Positions 1 through 19,200 of a DNA stretch of 64,000 nt are shown here, piece by piece. Each line of letters starts with the position of its first letter. The stretch's first letter is position 1. The position numbers and the translations under genes are program-made. Where the stretch lies: contig OX419345.1 of NCBI GenBank assembly GCA_948470475.1, positions 21,447,000 through 21,510,999 of the forward strand, given 5' to 3'. A model generated the notes under the pieces. It was not told the origin of the DNA and ran no database searches. It worked only from the letters and a program-made list of their open reading frames with translations. This DNA comes from Galaxea fascicularis. Taxonomy: Eukaryota > Cnidaria > Anthozoa > Scleractinia > Euphylliidae.

Positions 1-871
1 CACTGGTAAGCTCCACTGAACATCCAAACAGTTCCTCAAAATTGATATTCGTCTTTCCACCTCCAGTAAAGTTTGACGGCATTTGGCCGTATTTCACCAA
101 TATAAATTTTACTCCACAGCTTTTAAGACGTACACCGACGTACATTCCTCGACGCAACAATCTTATTTCAGGATGGTCGACGCGGTCACAAACACCCAAA
201 TCTCTGAGGGAAGAAACACAATATTCTTAAAATTAGGAGGTGCATTAAACAAGAAATAAGTGCACTCAGGCTTAAGTCAAGCAACAAACTAATGGCTAAT
301 TTCCCTCGAATAAAAATCCTCTGAATTATTTATGTACTTGTTTATTAAAGCTGCATGTTAATTTTAGTTGTGATTATCTCTGGCGTTTATTGTCAGCTGG
401 GAAATTTCCTTCCTTTGTTCACTAACTTGTTCAAGCTGTGCATTTTGTGTTAAGGATCAAGAACTACCAGTTACAAAATATTCATAATTGGCAAAACGCC
501 ATGGGGACCTTTTGATTTCAAACTGGCAGGTGTGGTTCTTTGATGCATTAGCATAAACGGAATTTGCCCATAATAATATAGTCGAGCCCTAGAAATAACA
601 GGGTAATGTTTTGCATGCATAAATTTTAGCTAAAATTAGTAGCTAGTGGAATCACCGGGTAAGATTTGTGGCAGTTTCCGGACTGAATCTATACATAACA
701 ATCAATATAGGTTCTGGTGATTTATAAGGCAGTCCCTCCATTACGCCAAGATCAAAACTACCTTCCGGCCGGCAATCCGCTAGAGATTCTTGAGCACTTT
801 CCTTAGAGGTCATCAGGTAACTGACAAACCAGATGATCAATTGGTCACTTGGTGTACCTCTATGGAACTCA
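1..871 (-). CDS. Unidentified gene, 3' part: two exons (656-871 and 1-203), truncated by the window edge
   Basis: Two open minus-strand exons splice cleanly. Exon 656-871 follows a pyrimidine-rich acceptor (ending ggcag at 872) and ends at a GTGATT donor with two bases of an Arg codon. Exon 1-203 follows a strong acceptor (tttcttccctcag) and supplies the third base, so the frame continues ...NLTR|DLGVCDRV.... Together they give about 139 residues without a stop, including FHRGTPSDQLIIWF at the start and FEELFGCSVELT near the edge. I do not recognise the family: there is no clear transmembrane segment and cysteines are few. The first exons and the stop are not identified; the gene must continue left of base 1. 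A competing open frame exists on the plus strand at 42-230, but it lacks matching splice sites. Exon reality is moderately supported; function is unknown. Confidence 0.5.
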
Positions 872-1859
872 CTGCCAATATCAAAAAGGAATGGAACGTC
901 AGCTTAAAAACCCATTATTTCAAATTAGCATATTAGTATCACATTCTTAGCTTGGAGTTTACGTCGTATTATTGACTACACTGTATACCTTTCATACTGT
1001 ATTAAATTTAAACTGTGATCTCAAATTTAGTTTCAAGTTTTTCGCATAACGTCGGAAGCCTGAAAGCTTCGAAAAGCACCGCTGTGCTGTTCAAAAGGTC
1101 ACAGGGTTGAATTCGACTTATCGTTTGGCCGGGTCACTGCCAAGTGAGGAAAGCCTGGGCCAAACGTTTGGCCAGGCTTTCCTCAATTGACAAGTTTTTG
1201 TTTCCTTACAATTGGTACTGAACCGCGACAGGTGATTGTCCTATATATCTGCATACCATGAAGCATTTCTTCAGCATGTGGCCGATTATTTGTGAAAGAA
1301 TAAAAACTTTTAGTTCCTTTTATATTATTTTCATTTTGACTGGTGTATTTTGTAGTAGTATTTTTAGATCTCGACCACACTTAACGTCAGGTTTTAAATT
1401 TTAGCCACATTTCAGATTTGTCCCTCCTGTTTTTGCTTTGAGCGCGAATTCATTATTTCTCTTCCCAGTTCTGCCCAACTTCTTGTAGCTTGACTCACTG
1501 TCTCTGGAGGAGAGGACCCTGTCTGTGAAAGAGCTTGAAAATTGACACGTCCGGTTCTAGTTAGTCTTGCAGTGTGGCTCATCCAACGCTGATAACGCGC
1601 GCAACCTTATAAAAAGTAACGGTTGGGTTTAGCAATCCTCCAAGAACATTCAAGTAGGCGGTTACACAATTGAAGAAGCCAAGCCTTCTAATTTCGCCTA
1701 CAGAAATCTGGGCTGAGGTTAAGCCCCACCTCGAAAAACCACGTGACCAAGACTTTTGGCAGGATCTACATAAGCTTACTTCCTGTGCAAGCCAGGCGAT
1801 CGATACTATTTCTTGATTCTATTTAGGTTTTTCTAGATGTTTTAAATAAGAATTATAGT
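872..1859. other. Intergenic, divergent promoter region between the left-edge gene and Rab35
   Basis: No convincing coding exon is visible. The stretch holds the long palindrome at 1145-1185 and a TATA-like tataaaaagt at about 1608, roughly 250 bases before the Rab35 start codon. Upstream exons of the left-edge minus-strand gene could also lie here, but none has both a clean frame and clean splice sites. Confidence 0.4.
1145..1185. repeat. Near-perfect 41-bp palindrome
   Basis: The left arm tgaggaaagcctgggccaaa and the right arm tttggccaggctttcctca are reverse complements around the centre acgt, apart from one extra G in the left arm. It would form a ~19-bp hairpin in single-stranded DNA or RNA. 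No gene overlaps it. A partial copy of the centre (cgtttggcc) lies just upstream at about 1122. Confidence 0.8.
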
Positions 1860-7559
<5,700 letters not shown>

Positions 7560-9569
7560 TACAAAAACAACCAAGATTTTAGAGCTTATTAAATAATTAT
7601 GCAGTCCATGAACAGTATTAAGTATGGATGGTTATCAACCGCTTGAGTGAGTTAAGGAACATTTGACCCAGAAGCTATTTATGCTTCAAGTGCTGGTCCA
7701 CACAGGTACACAAAACAGAAGGTCCTTGGCCACAAGTATTTCCTTTGTGTACAAAATCTTTATATTGGCAAGTTTATGTCAAGTCTATCCCTGGACAGTA
7801 TTTTAACTTACTATGAGTACTAGTTTAAACAAAATCGTTTTAGAAGTGAGTATTTTCCACTGATCATCTCAAACTTACACTTCCTACCATTAATTTTGTA
7901 TTCATATTTGAGGGTAAAGATGCAGTGTAGCTGAAGATTAAGGGACTTGAAACATTAAGACGGATGTATTTGAATGGATGTTAATTTCTCTGATTGTCCC
8001 TGTGAAATCTGTAAAATTCTTTTCTGGCTTAGAGTGCTTCTCCTTTGACTGACGTTAGAACAGAACTAAAGTTTTCACATCTTTCCAGTCACAACAAATA
8101 CGGTTAGTATAATGAGCCAAAATGACTTCAAGACCAGGAATCCTGAGGAAGTGTGTAGCAAACAAACTTGTGTACAAGCTAAGGCTTCGCTTTTGGTAGT
8201 TAACGAGGGTCAAACAAGGGATTTGGGATTGAAAAAGACATAACAAGACGTAGATAAATACTTAGTACTATGTTAATGACACTGGTTAAGTATTAACACA
8301 ATTTTTTCCCTCCAATTTTTTGAAGTTCATTATACTTTTTACAGCTGACTGAAAAGCTCTCTACCAGAATAATATTATTGTTGTGATCACAAACGAAACA
8401 GTCTTCCCTGTACTGGTTGCATGTTTGTAAATACTCCAGCATTTTTCTTAATATTGTTGTTTTTCGTTAACTAATCACATTTTACTTGTTGTAAGTAAAC
8501 TAGGATACGTCAAGTGGGTTTAATTGTTTTCTGTGTTGTGGTGATACACGTACATGTAAGGTCAGTCACCTTTTTGAAGTAGATGTGTTGTGACATTTGA
8601 TTCTCAAATTTGTTGATGCTTTTCTATATTGCTCAATTATTTTCTTTTATCTCCCCACGGTCGTCATTTTACTGTTGACAAAATGAATTCTTGCACTATA
8701 GTTGGTCGCAAAATTTCCTTTATTTTTACAAAGTTCAGGTAGCCAAGTGAGGTATAAACTCATAAACTTGTCCCTAGGCCTCTTGAGGTACCCCGCCACA
8801 AAGGAATCTGGGGTTATTCTGTCCAGAGACAACCAATCTGCCATAACAGCAATGAATAGGAATCACACTATACCTGTTTAATATAAGTTGAAGCAATAAA
8901 GTTTCACGCGGTAGGTGTTGGTGTCCACTTACTGGGAAATTGCTGTTTTGAAACTTAACAGTTGCTAACCAGCCAGGCCACATTTGATCAGTCAAGCGTT
9001 GGTCCCTTGAAATAACTACAATGAATCTCCAAATACTCAAAAACAATAAAAGCAGTTATGTCGTGTTTGGAAACCTTTATAATAGAAATAAGTTGCATTT
9101 TTTTTTCATGTTGTTACAATACTACGAAATAACTTTTGTTCTTTTATCGTATTAAAATTATTGGTGGTCTGCACTGCAGTTTTGGCAAAACCGTACTATG
9201 GGTAGGTTCGCTCGTCTACGATATGTCATCCACTTGACTGAACGAATAGTATGGTGCTAGTGAGTAAAATCACAAACTCAGTACTAATGCTACCGGGTGG
9301 AAACCATCTTGTTATAGTGCATTGTAAGATTTGAAAAATTAGTCGGCTTGGCCTTAATACAAGGGTGGATTCTTTGTTTTATTTTAATTTTGTGGATACG
9401 TTCAGTAACTTTGTGGCACACGAGGTCTTCACGCGAGGAGTTCCGCCTGTTGTTTCATTCGGCTCTCTCGGTGTGGAGACGAGGCGAACTAATTGCTCTC
9501 CTCGCAATCATCACGTATTCTTAACTGTTTACCTTCTCAGAAAAAAAGAATTGCCGCTTTACTACCTGG
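7560..9569. other. Intergenic, Rab35 3' flank to the end of the solenoid-TSP1 gene (convergent)
   Basis: This holds the Rab35 3' untranslated region and the 3' flank of the minus-strand gene that stops at 9570. A poly(A) signal for that gene (AATAAA on the minus strand) can be read at 9378-9383. No other gene, RNA or clear repeat is visible. Confidence 0.4.
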
Positions 9570-12500
9570 CTAAAAATTAACATTGCAAGGGAACACGTTA
9601 CACAATCGCGTTTCCTTGTCCGGGCCTAAAACAGCGCAGTGTTTGGTCCCAGGCTGGGGAACAGGGTTGTCACAGAAGCGACTTCTTTCTTGAATTCCTC
9701 CTCCACAATCTGCGTCACACGGTAACCATGGCGACCACGTACCGTATCCTCCATCAACTGTAACGTAAGCAAGAAGGTGCAAGTCAATCCTATACAGCTC
9801 ATATCCGTGAAACATGTTGATTTTCGGGTACCCGGATTTTATACTGTTAACCCTTCGATGCCTTGTTTCCTGACCATAAATAGACGTTTGTCACCAAGCA
9901 CCCGTCGAAACGGAAGGGCCCGTCACATGCAATAGATCCCCCTTTTCTGGATAAGTGCACCCGTGCGACATTGACATAATCCCAATCATACTGTTACTGT
10001 TACAACAACAATTCATGCATTTGATATCTGGATACGTTTTTGCTGTCGGTTGTTCAGGGACAAAACATATATAACTTCTCTTTTGAGCTCACAAAGAAAA
10101 AAAAAACTGCGCTAGCGGAAGCTAATGGAAGGCGGAAGAGAATCGTTCGATCTAAAATGGAACGATCTTACACTTTTTGTGATGGAGCGGTTACATAATT
10201 TTGCCTGTTCCAATCGGGAGCCATGATCGAATATGCCTCTTCTGTGGTTTATTCCGACATTTTCAGTTATTGTAGCTCCGTACTGGTGAAATAAGAGGAG
10301 AAATTCAATTATATCTTACAGATACCCCGCCTTTATAAGCGACAAGGACTGCTACTTTCCAGTGATTTTTACCCGCACTATCATACCTGGGCAAGTCCCT
10401 ATCCTGCACACTCTGCTTTGATAAATGTGTCCAAAGCAAGGCTTTCCTCCATTGATTGGAGCTGGATTTGTGCATGTTCTATATCGCCTCTGAATGCCTC
10501 CCGTGCCACATGTTTTAGAACACGCACCAAACTCACTCCATTGACTGTATCCGCCATCAACTGAAGAAAACAAAACATCGAATTAGGCTCTCACAGGTTC
10601 ATAGAATATATCAGTATTTTTTAAACTATCCTAGTAAACATGAAGGTCTTTTGCTGTACTTAGAAAATAGCCACTTTTGAGCAACCTTTTAACCTCAGAT
10701 TTATTGTTTGAATCGTCAAAATTGTCAAAAATAGGAACTACTGTCGAGGCTTAATCACGTGTTTATGACGTGGGAATCAGAATTTCGCGCCAAAACCAAC
10801 ACGCCAGCTGCTAGCGTTGGGCACGTCTCGCTTGTTTGCACTCTCGAGTCGTTCACGACTTTATAACAAGCAAACACTTTTATTCCTATAAATCTTTACG
10901 GAGAAGAAAAAGAGTGAATTTAAGGTAAGCTGATGAAAAGTGTTGCTATACACAATTATTTTTCTCTGAACTATCAAGATAGTGTAAAATATCTGTTGAC
11001 ATCGACGATTTTCACCGCAAAGAAACACTTGCGACGTCTTTGTATTGACTTCGAGTGTAAATTAAAATAAACAAATCGAGCAAGACTTGTCAAAGTAAGA
11101 TAAGAATATTAAGGCATAATTTGCTAATCTAGATGCTTCAGCTGAGTTAAGGTTTTGTTTTGTCCGTGCACCCTGTGTCCTCACTGCTAAAACCTAACAC
11201 GAGGTTTGAATGACTTGCCGGCTTGCTTACCTTCTTGCGATGTTTACGAATCCCGGTACTCAAAGCAATGCTTTAATTTTTAGTACTGAAACAACATTGG
11301 CGTTCATGTGCTGTAATATTGTGCCATTGCAGACCACAGGATCACACCTTTAACCGTCTTTAATTTACTCGTGTTGTTTAGTGTTAGTATTGAAAGAAGA
11401 CTTGCTTGATGAAGCAGTGATGAAAATGGCTTCATAACTACTATTAAAAACAAGAGACGACAGATTGCCTGTTGCTCGCTAGTCAATTTACTTAATTTGT
11501 CTTACAGAGAGATTTTCGTAAAAATAGTTACTGAGTTGTTGCTTAACCTCATACCTGGACAGCCTTTACGATTACAGCGTTTCACTTGAATAGAGGGACC
11601 TAATGAATGACACATGTTTCCGTCCCCACTGGAAACAGGCCTGTTACAAATTCGGGTTCGCACCTGAGCCCCTCCTCCGCATGATCTGTCACATGTTCCC
11701 CAAACAGACCATTCACTATATTCTCCACCTGCAACAGTGAAAGCATGCAATGTCGGTTAGCCCCAAAGGTTGAGAACAAACTCACAAAATCGTGGTTTCA
11801 GTGTTGACTTAAAGGATAAAAATAGCACTACAGTATCTAACGCCCGGCTACTGCGGCTAGCTCAGTCGGTAATTCAGGTTCGTGGGTTCGAGCCCCACGT
11901 TGGGCGATTCTGTTTAATTTTCTTAGTTGTACTATGGAAAAAAATTCCTAATTGTTTTCTTTTGGACTTTGTGTTCAGGCTATGAACATCTCAGATGAAA
12001 ACTCTGCTCTAAGGTACTGACTTACAAGGATGTTAACCAGTGCCGAAATGTCTAGATAAACAAAGAAGCAGAGCTAACATAAAACAAACTTTGGTCGTGG
12101 TCCTACTTAAATCTTGACATTGTAAGCACTATCACATACTCTATGAGGGAAGATACTGATCGCATGTTAAGTTATGCTATAGTTTATAGTCCGTGGTAGT
12201 TTTTGTACACGTGTTGCATATTTTCGTACCTGTGGTGAGAGCCCGAGTGAGTGTAGGGTCTGTGTCGCTATTTACTCTTGAGGCAAACGGATAGCGAAAC
12301 TGACCTTGAGAGATAACTATGGTTAGTCAGTTATAGAGTGTGATTAATTAACCGTTTAAACCTGAGGTGGGATTTCGAGATGTCAGAGAAAGCCTTCCCT
12401 CAGAAATGATTTCTCACAGCACTATTAGGTAAACGCACGTTTGGTTTCGTCCTCAAACTTTTAGTTTTATTTATTTTGTTGTTTTTGCTGTCGAGAGTTT

Positions 12501-13276
12501 GGGAGCGGGATTTATGTTAAATACCTGGAAAATATGATGCCTGATTGTAGGCGAAAAGCCTGCTTTGTTGTCCGGAAAGGATTCGGCCAGGTAGCGTTCG
12601 AGGATATGCTGAAATATGGCGATAAAAAATTAAACAACAGAAAAGTCTGCTTTTGAAACCATAACAAAGCGTTGCTTTGTTAAAATAGTTAGAAAAGATA
12701 AGGTTTATTCAGTCACTCCAACTAGTCAATCAGTATTTGTTTTCTCATTCGTTACTTGGTACATTTGGTGATTTTTTTTGCCTTCATGAACTCTCCTGAG
12801 ACAGTTTATCTCGTGATTAAACCTTCATTCATGCATCGTCTGCTCATCCGCGTCCGTCAGTTCGTCCTTTTCGATTTTCTTTCGTTCTCTGTTTGATGAT
12901 TCGTTTGTTGACGATACGGTTTTTCCACCGACATTCGTTTATTGGTCCATTCGACTGAGCAACCCGCCAACCAGCCCACCCAACTGTCCATCCAACAGTT
13001 CATTTTCCGTTCTTTCGCTCTTTGGTTATTCTTATCGAGACCCCAGGTACATAATCAGCTGTTCAGATGAACCGCTGTCCTTACCTGGGCACAGTCGATC
13101 AAAACATGACTGATGTTGGATGGAAATCCCCCTGCAAAGGCCGGGCAAAAGCTTTGGATTAACACAGGAGCGCCGGCGAGCACGAAATCCAGCACCACAC
13201 GTCTTAGAGCATGCGCTCCAGGCACTCCACGGTGTGAACAGCTGACGACTCATATCGTTACCTCTTGAGGATAATC
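9570..13276 (-). other. Four single-exon TSP1 modules of the solenoid gene
   Basis: The modules lie at 13085-13276, 11555-11728, 10387-10560 and 9570-9757. Each starts just after a phase-1 acceptor, three with the typical (V/G)(D/G)G(E/x)Y opening, and carries six cysteines. The tryptophan motifs are WSAW, WSVW, WSEF and WSPW, so three keep the W-x-x-W pattern that is C-mannosylated in this family and one has lost the second W. The first three end C-P-G at a phase-1 donor; the last runs to the stop codon. Confidence 0.9.
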
Positions 13277-16200
13277 CTGTGCAAGAGAATGAAATTTGAT
13301 GGTAACCTCAGTTACCATGAAGAATCAAACTACGATGTGAACAAGTGACATGCCAAGACGTACCGAGTAGGACGTAAATCAACTTATCATGTCTTAGAAG
13401 GAAACCTTAAATACGATAGTGGAACAAGCAGTATAAGCCCACAGATCATCAAGCATTTGGAGATGCGACATTTGCCTTGCCAGTGCTACTTCTGCCAAAT
13501 AACGCTTCTTTTAGGGAACGCCTCTCTTAGGCGGAACCCAAGTTGTGATCCCAGTCACATAGCGTAAAAGAAAAGAAAAATTGTTAACGTGATGCCACGA
13601 GGAAACTGACCTTCCATAAGCGCATGATACAATGGCTCATTCGGCCATTTGGACAGTGTTAAACACAGTATTAGCTGGGTTTGCGGTTAGAGGAGTGAGT
13701 GGTTCAGAAAACTTATGCGGTACAGAGCAGGAAGAATGCTGAAGAACGAGAAGGGAATGTTACCACTCCATCGACGTCTGTTCAGAAAATGTTAAGACGA
13801 CTTTTGTCTAATAACAGGAGCATGCTTTATTAAACTTTTGACAGTCGCCCTTTATTATAAACGTTAACAGTTAATAAAAGGCTGTACTGTAGTCAACTAT
13901 AATCTGGAAATCAAGTAACTATATGAAATAAAACTAGCCTTCCAAGGATCCGCCAAACACTTTTCTGCATTTTCACTCTTAACATCGGGAATATTAACGT
14001 TCCAGAGAACCGGAAAAAAACAACAGCGTTTATTCTGGAGATGACCTGAGCACGTTAAAGAGAGCAAACAAGCGGAGTACCTTGCAAAAATACACAAAGA
14101 ACAGCACACGACTAAACTAAAAAGAACTTATTACGTGGACGATAATCGATTTTATGTTGGCGGTCTCTTGCATGGCTAGCCGACAAAGTTGGTCGCCAAT
14201 CACACTTTTAGCTAAAATGAACACTGCAGTAGGTGTTGCAGTTGGTACACTGAGAACCCAGAATTTCTACATATGTTTTGCGTAAACTTATCAGTCGTAC
14301 GCCTTCGTTTAGAAGGTGGACGAATGGTATGTATTTGTATTCGTTTGGAAGTTTTACGGAAGCTAGTCACATTTACTAAACACAAACAATCTCTCACCAA
14401 ATTTTAATTAATTAGAAAGATAGCTTAGTCGGGCTAGACCCATTGTCCACAGAAAAGAAATATATTTCAATCTAACTTCTCGCAAAAGTGATCGTTGTCC
14501 TCTTCATATGTTTTTTTTTTCTTTTTTTACAGTCATGTACATGACTTGCACAGTTAAAATCTTGTGCAGTATTACTAAATACGTTGATGCTAAGCTTAAC
14601 TTGGAATATCTGATTCAGGGATCAGCCTTTTCAAATATTTTAAGGCAAAATTAAGTTCAGCATACAACTTATATTCCTGGTTTCCATATTTTAACGAAGT
14701 CTGTACCTGTGGCCTTTTTCCTGTTCTTTCTGTTGTGAAACCCGCTTTCAGTTGCCATATTTTACCGTGATTTTGCGGTGGATATGATTCCGTGACAAAA
14801 TATTACTAAGTAAACCCTTTTCTTTTAGTTCCCCTTCGGTTACAACTTTCCCTTTGCCATTTGAACCAGTTTCATGCCCCTCTCTCCAGGGACGACTCAG
14901 ACGGATGTGAAATCCCTTCAATGGCGATTGAAAACCAGCATTCATAGCTAAGTAAGGAGTAGGCATAGCAAGCCTAACGTTTGTTTCGCGGGCGGTTTGA
15001 AAGTGGATAATTGAAGAAACTGGAGTTACTTGAGGTTTGAAATAAGAATGTGGATTGATTAAAGCTTGCCTCGTTTCAATTTGATCATAACTATGTTTAG
15101 CACTGTTGATAGGAATATTGCCGGTTTTAAACCAATGACCATTAGTATAGGGGAAAGACATGGTGTTCGCCAAGGCATTAGTTTGCACACTGAGTCTATC
15201 TCTCTTGCAGAACTTGTTTCATTTGTGGGAGAGATGTATCTATTATTTGCTTTGTTTCTTTCCGAAAAAGGTGATACAATGTAATTTGTCAGAACAGGTT
15301 TTTGATTTTTTTTGGCAAAAAATGGTGAGGTAGGGTATCTAAATGTTACAGGTTTTTCTAATCTAAAATGTAGCCCATCAGTTCTTCTGCGGAGTGTATT
15401 AGGCTTCCCAAAAGGGAAAAGCTTATTCCACAAATACGAGTTGAAACGGGAGATAACTAATCTACCACCTTTGTACGACCTTATAATGGGGATTGTTTTT
15501 ATTACTGAGAGAGGAATTATCCCAAACTCTGAAAACGGGACGAATTTCTGATGTTCCAGTTGCCTTGGGTAGGGATTTTCTATTCTTCCTTTCAACTTGA
15601 AATCCAGCCTATTGCGAGCTCTATGGGCGCGTGCTTTGTCAGACGTAATATGCCGATAACTGGTATTCTCCTGCCGTGGGGTTAAACTAGGAACTGAGGC
15701 CGTAGCTGTCTGTGGACTTAATAGCATTTTCCCAACCTTACCTGTAAATCGATTAAAATAAGGCTGATTTGCCCTGTAACGTTGCAATACATTGTCTTGA
15801 TAAGCTGCTTGGTTGATGCTTTGCAGAGGGAATTTTACTTGATTGATTTCCGGCAGTATAACCGCGGGAAGCGAAGCGTTGGACTTTTCAGTTTCACCTG
15901 AAAACAGCCAGAAAAAAGGGAAATTATGGGGATATTGTCATGTGTCTTGACTTAAGGAATAGAAAAAAAAGTAATGAATATACACAGCAGCCAGTATGAA
16001 TGTATTTATCTGTTACGCGAACGTATGTGTTACAACTTGATATCAAAATTTCTATGGGCATAATTAATTACGTTATGTGGTAATATTTACTCATGAAAGG
16101 GACTCACAAACGAAAATTTTCTCTCGGTGTTATAAAAATGTGTGAAATGTCGGGTTTTACTTGGGTCAGTGGTGGCTAACGCTATATTTCTTAGTGTACA

Positions 16201-19200
16201 CAGAACTCAATACGCATGCGCATACCGATCTTTAGTGTTTAAAGAACATATGTCGTCTTTTAAGGTTTTTTTCGTCGAAAGAAACTGATTAATCCAGCAG
16301 CACGTACTATGTGTCTAAATCAAATAGAAGCACAGAAATACGCTGTGATTAAACCTGAGAAAATGAACAGCTTGCTTATTAAAGCACCATAAGTACGGGG
16401 AATTGTGTTGTTGGAATAATAAATACGTCAATGCCACAGTATGTAAGATCGCGCGGATGAGCCTCACTGGTGTGGGGTGCAGGCTTCAAACCTGTAGCCG
16501 ATTAGCGTCGGAGCGGTTCGATTCCGCCTTCTGCGCGAGCTATGTTTTGCTTTTAAGTATTTAAATCCGTGAAAACAGCGTGGAGGTGAAAACATCAATG
16601 TTGTTCACTTGTCGGTGCTCCCTATCTGTTTGTAAAATTTCACTTGGACATTTCTAATGAAAGTAAGATGAAGATCCAATGAAAGTGATAACTGTATCCA
16701 ATAAGATACAATGAAACTAATTAAACTGAGGAATGTAGATTAATTTTTCACTACAAAATTTTCGAGGTTATCCTGCCTGCGCGTAAATCCTTGTGAATCA
16801 TGCAGAGAACATTTTTTTCCTTCACACTCAATTATTAAATTACTTCGGCGCTTACACAATCTGCTTGCACTGGGAGCATTATTTGATCAATAAAAGGAAC
16901 AATTGTAGATTTCAATAGAAGATAATTTACATCAAGATTGTAGGAAAACTCAAAACAGTTGGTTTTGAAATTTCCTTGCGGGTTAAATGCTTTCGTGATT
17001 TTTTTCAACAATAATTGCTGGTGTGAGGTCAAGTGTGACACCACGGTGGTTGCAAAAATATGCTGAAAAATTATCATCCGGTTGCCAATTATATTTACTT
17101 CTTTCGTGTACTGAAATGCAACAGAATTTTGTGGTCTTTGTCTTTAAAAAGATCATATGATAATTTGTCCCGCCTTTTGATAGTGGGTGTTGATACACTG
17201 ACTTTTCTATTGTGCTACTATATTTTAGGCCTGTAAAGGTAATACGCATAGCGCGCCTCTGAATAGGTTCGAGCTCGTCTGATAGGTAATTAGGAACACT
17301 GCTATGAAACAATTGGCTTGAGCGTTTGGTTAAAGTGGGTATTACCTGTAGGAGCTCCACACAGAGTTTCCACATCTTTAGCTGACAGGTGCTTCTCCCA
17401 GAATGATATATCACCGCTATCAAACTTGGTGCAGTGAAAATGAGGACTGTAGTTTGGCCGGCCAATCATTAAAAGAGTATTAGTGTCTGTCACATGACAG
17501 CCTTTGGAATGACAACCAATGCAGTGCTCGCTCCCTATGGCGTGCCCTTGTAGTTCACAGTTCACGTACATCTTCATTCCTAAAGACATCAAAATTGAAA
17601 GTTGACAATACCTGACAATGGATATTAGGATCCGTCTTTGAACTGGAACAGCAGTATCTGTCCTGCCGCTACTATACGAGTCTGCCCCAACCAGTTGAAT
17701 TAACAGAACGCTAAACCGATTCCATAGCTTTCTTTAGTTACAGCCAGGTTAAAAAAGGCTATAATAAATTAGCCTCAGGGTAACAGCAATTCACAGGGAG
17801 CTCCATCATTACACATTACTGAGTTCTTACTGACACGTTTCTTGGATGATGTCAACAACGCCTTCAGCTTCCTTAAATGACTTTAACTATTTGAGGGCTA
17901 ATTTAAAATTAGAGTACAGAGTTAAATTGCTTTCGATGCATGGAAAATATGATCACATTGAGAGTTGTGGCTTTCATTTTTGTCATCGTTTACCTTCGCT
18001 TTTCTTCCAAGTGACAAGAATATCCTGCCATTTTCGGACAGTGACAGGAATTTGCAGACAGAATTCTTGATTAGCAATGGCCAGGTCAGCCCTCAGATTT
18101 CCTTGCAATGTGTATAGACTAAATCCTTTGGAGTTGAATGTTGACGCTCCAGAGTCAACGATGTAGCTCATGTCGTTGTACCTCAAAGCCCCCTTGTCCA
18201 ATCTGAAAGTCATCTCAAATGACAGGCCATCCTCGCACGTGTCAGGATCTGAAATAAAGGGGTATAGTCTTATATGGAGACATTGTACCTGCTCAAAGAC
18301 GAAAGATGGTGTGTTGAGAATTTACAGCGTATTTTCCAGGTCATGCTGTATTGAAGCCAGCGAAGGAGTGTTAAATCAAACTCAGCAACAAAACATCCGG
18401 AACAATCATGTTGTGTTTTTTTTTTTTACGATAAAGAGAAATACAGTAAAATATTTAACAATTAAATTACGAGCTTGGGCTCCTGCTGCGAGGTCATTTG
18501 GAATGGATTTACCACCTTACGTCAGTGCTCATACGTCCTGTCCAGAACGAAACTGTCTGGAAAATATTTAAGAAATGTGCGCGCGCATCCTCAAGATAAC
18601 ACTCTGAGTACTGACTGAATTTCTCCCTACCGCTAATGCATCCCCCAGAGAAGTCGCCAGCTCCCAGCCATGCATTGTGGCCATTAAGGTGCAATCCACC
18701 ACGAATAACTTTCATTTCTCCATGGGTTCGTATGGCTGGTCCAGGGCTGCCGGGGATCCGATCCTTGATAAGTCTGTTCAAAGACCAGTGATACGTAGGC
18801 CTTACTGAAGAGAAAAAAAAAGTAAAAATGGTTCCTTGTCATTCTGCTTATGAGTTCTCACATCTCTCAATTTCGTTGAAGTTTATGCTTTCAGTCCAGT
18901 GCTGTCTCATGGCAAGTTTTTTCGTAAGTCGGAAGGTTTTGGGACGCCATGTCGGGTCCTCACTGAATAGAGAGAGCTCTTAAACCAGGAAAGTGACGAA
19001 AACGTAATGGCAACGAACGTGCAGACCGTCAGAGAGCCTGGCAATAATTGAGTACCGTTTAAAAGTGTGGTATGTTTTTTAAAGGCCGTAAACGGCTAAA
19101 AATTGTTAAGGTACCAACACTAGAAAGATGTTGAAAATATACTTTACTGAATCACGTCTCAAAATCTCTGCATAAGCTCAATTATAATTGACTGAGTAAA

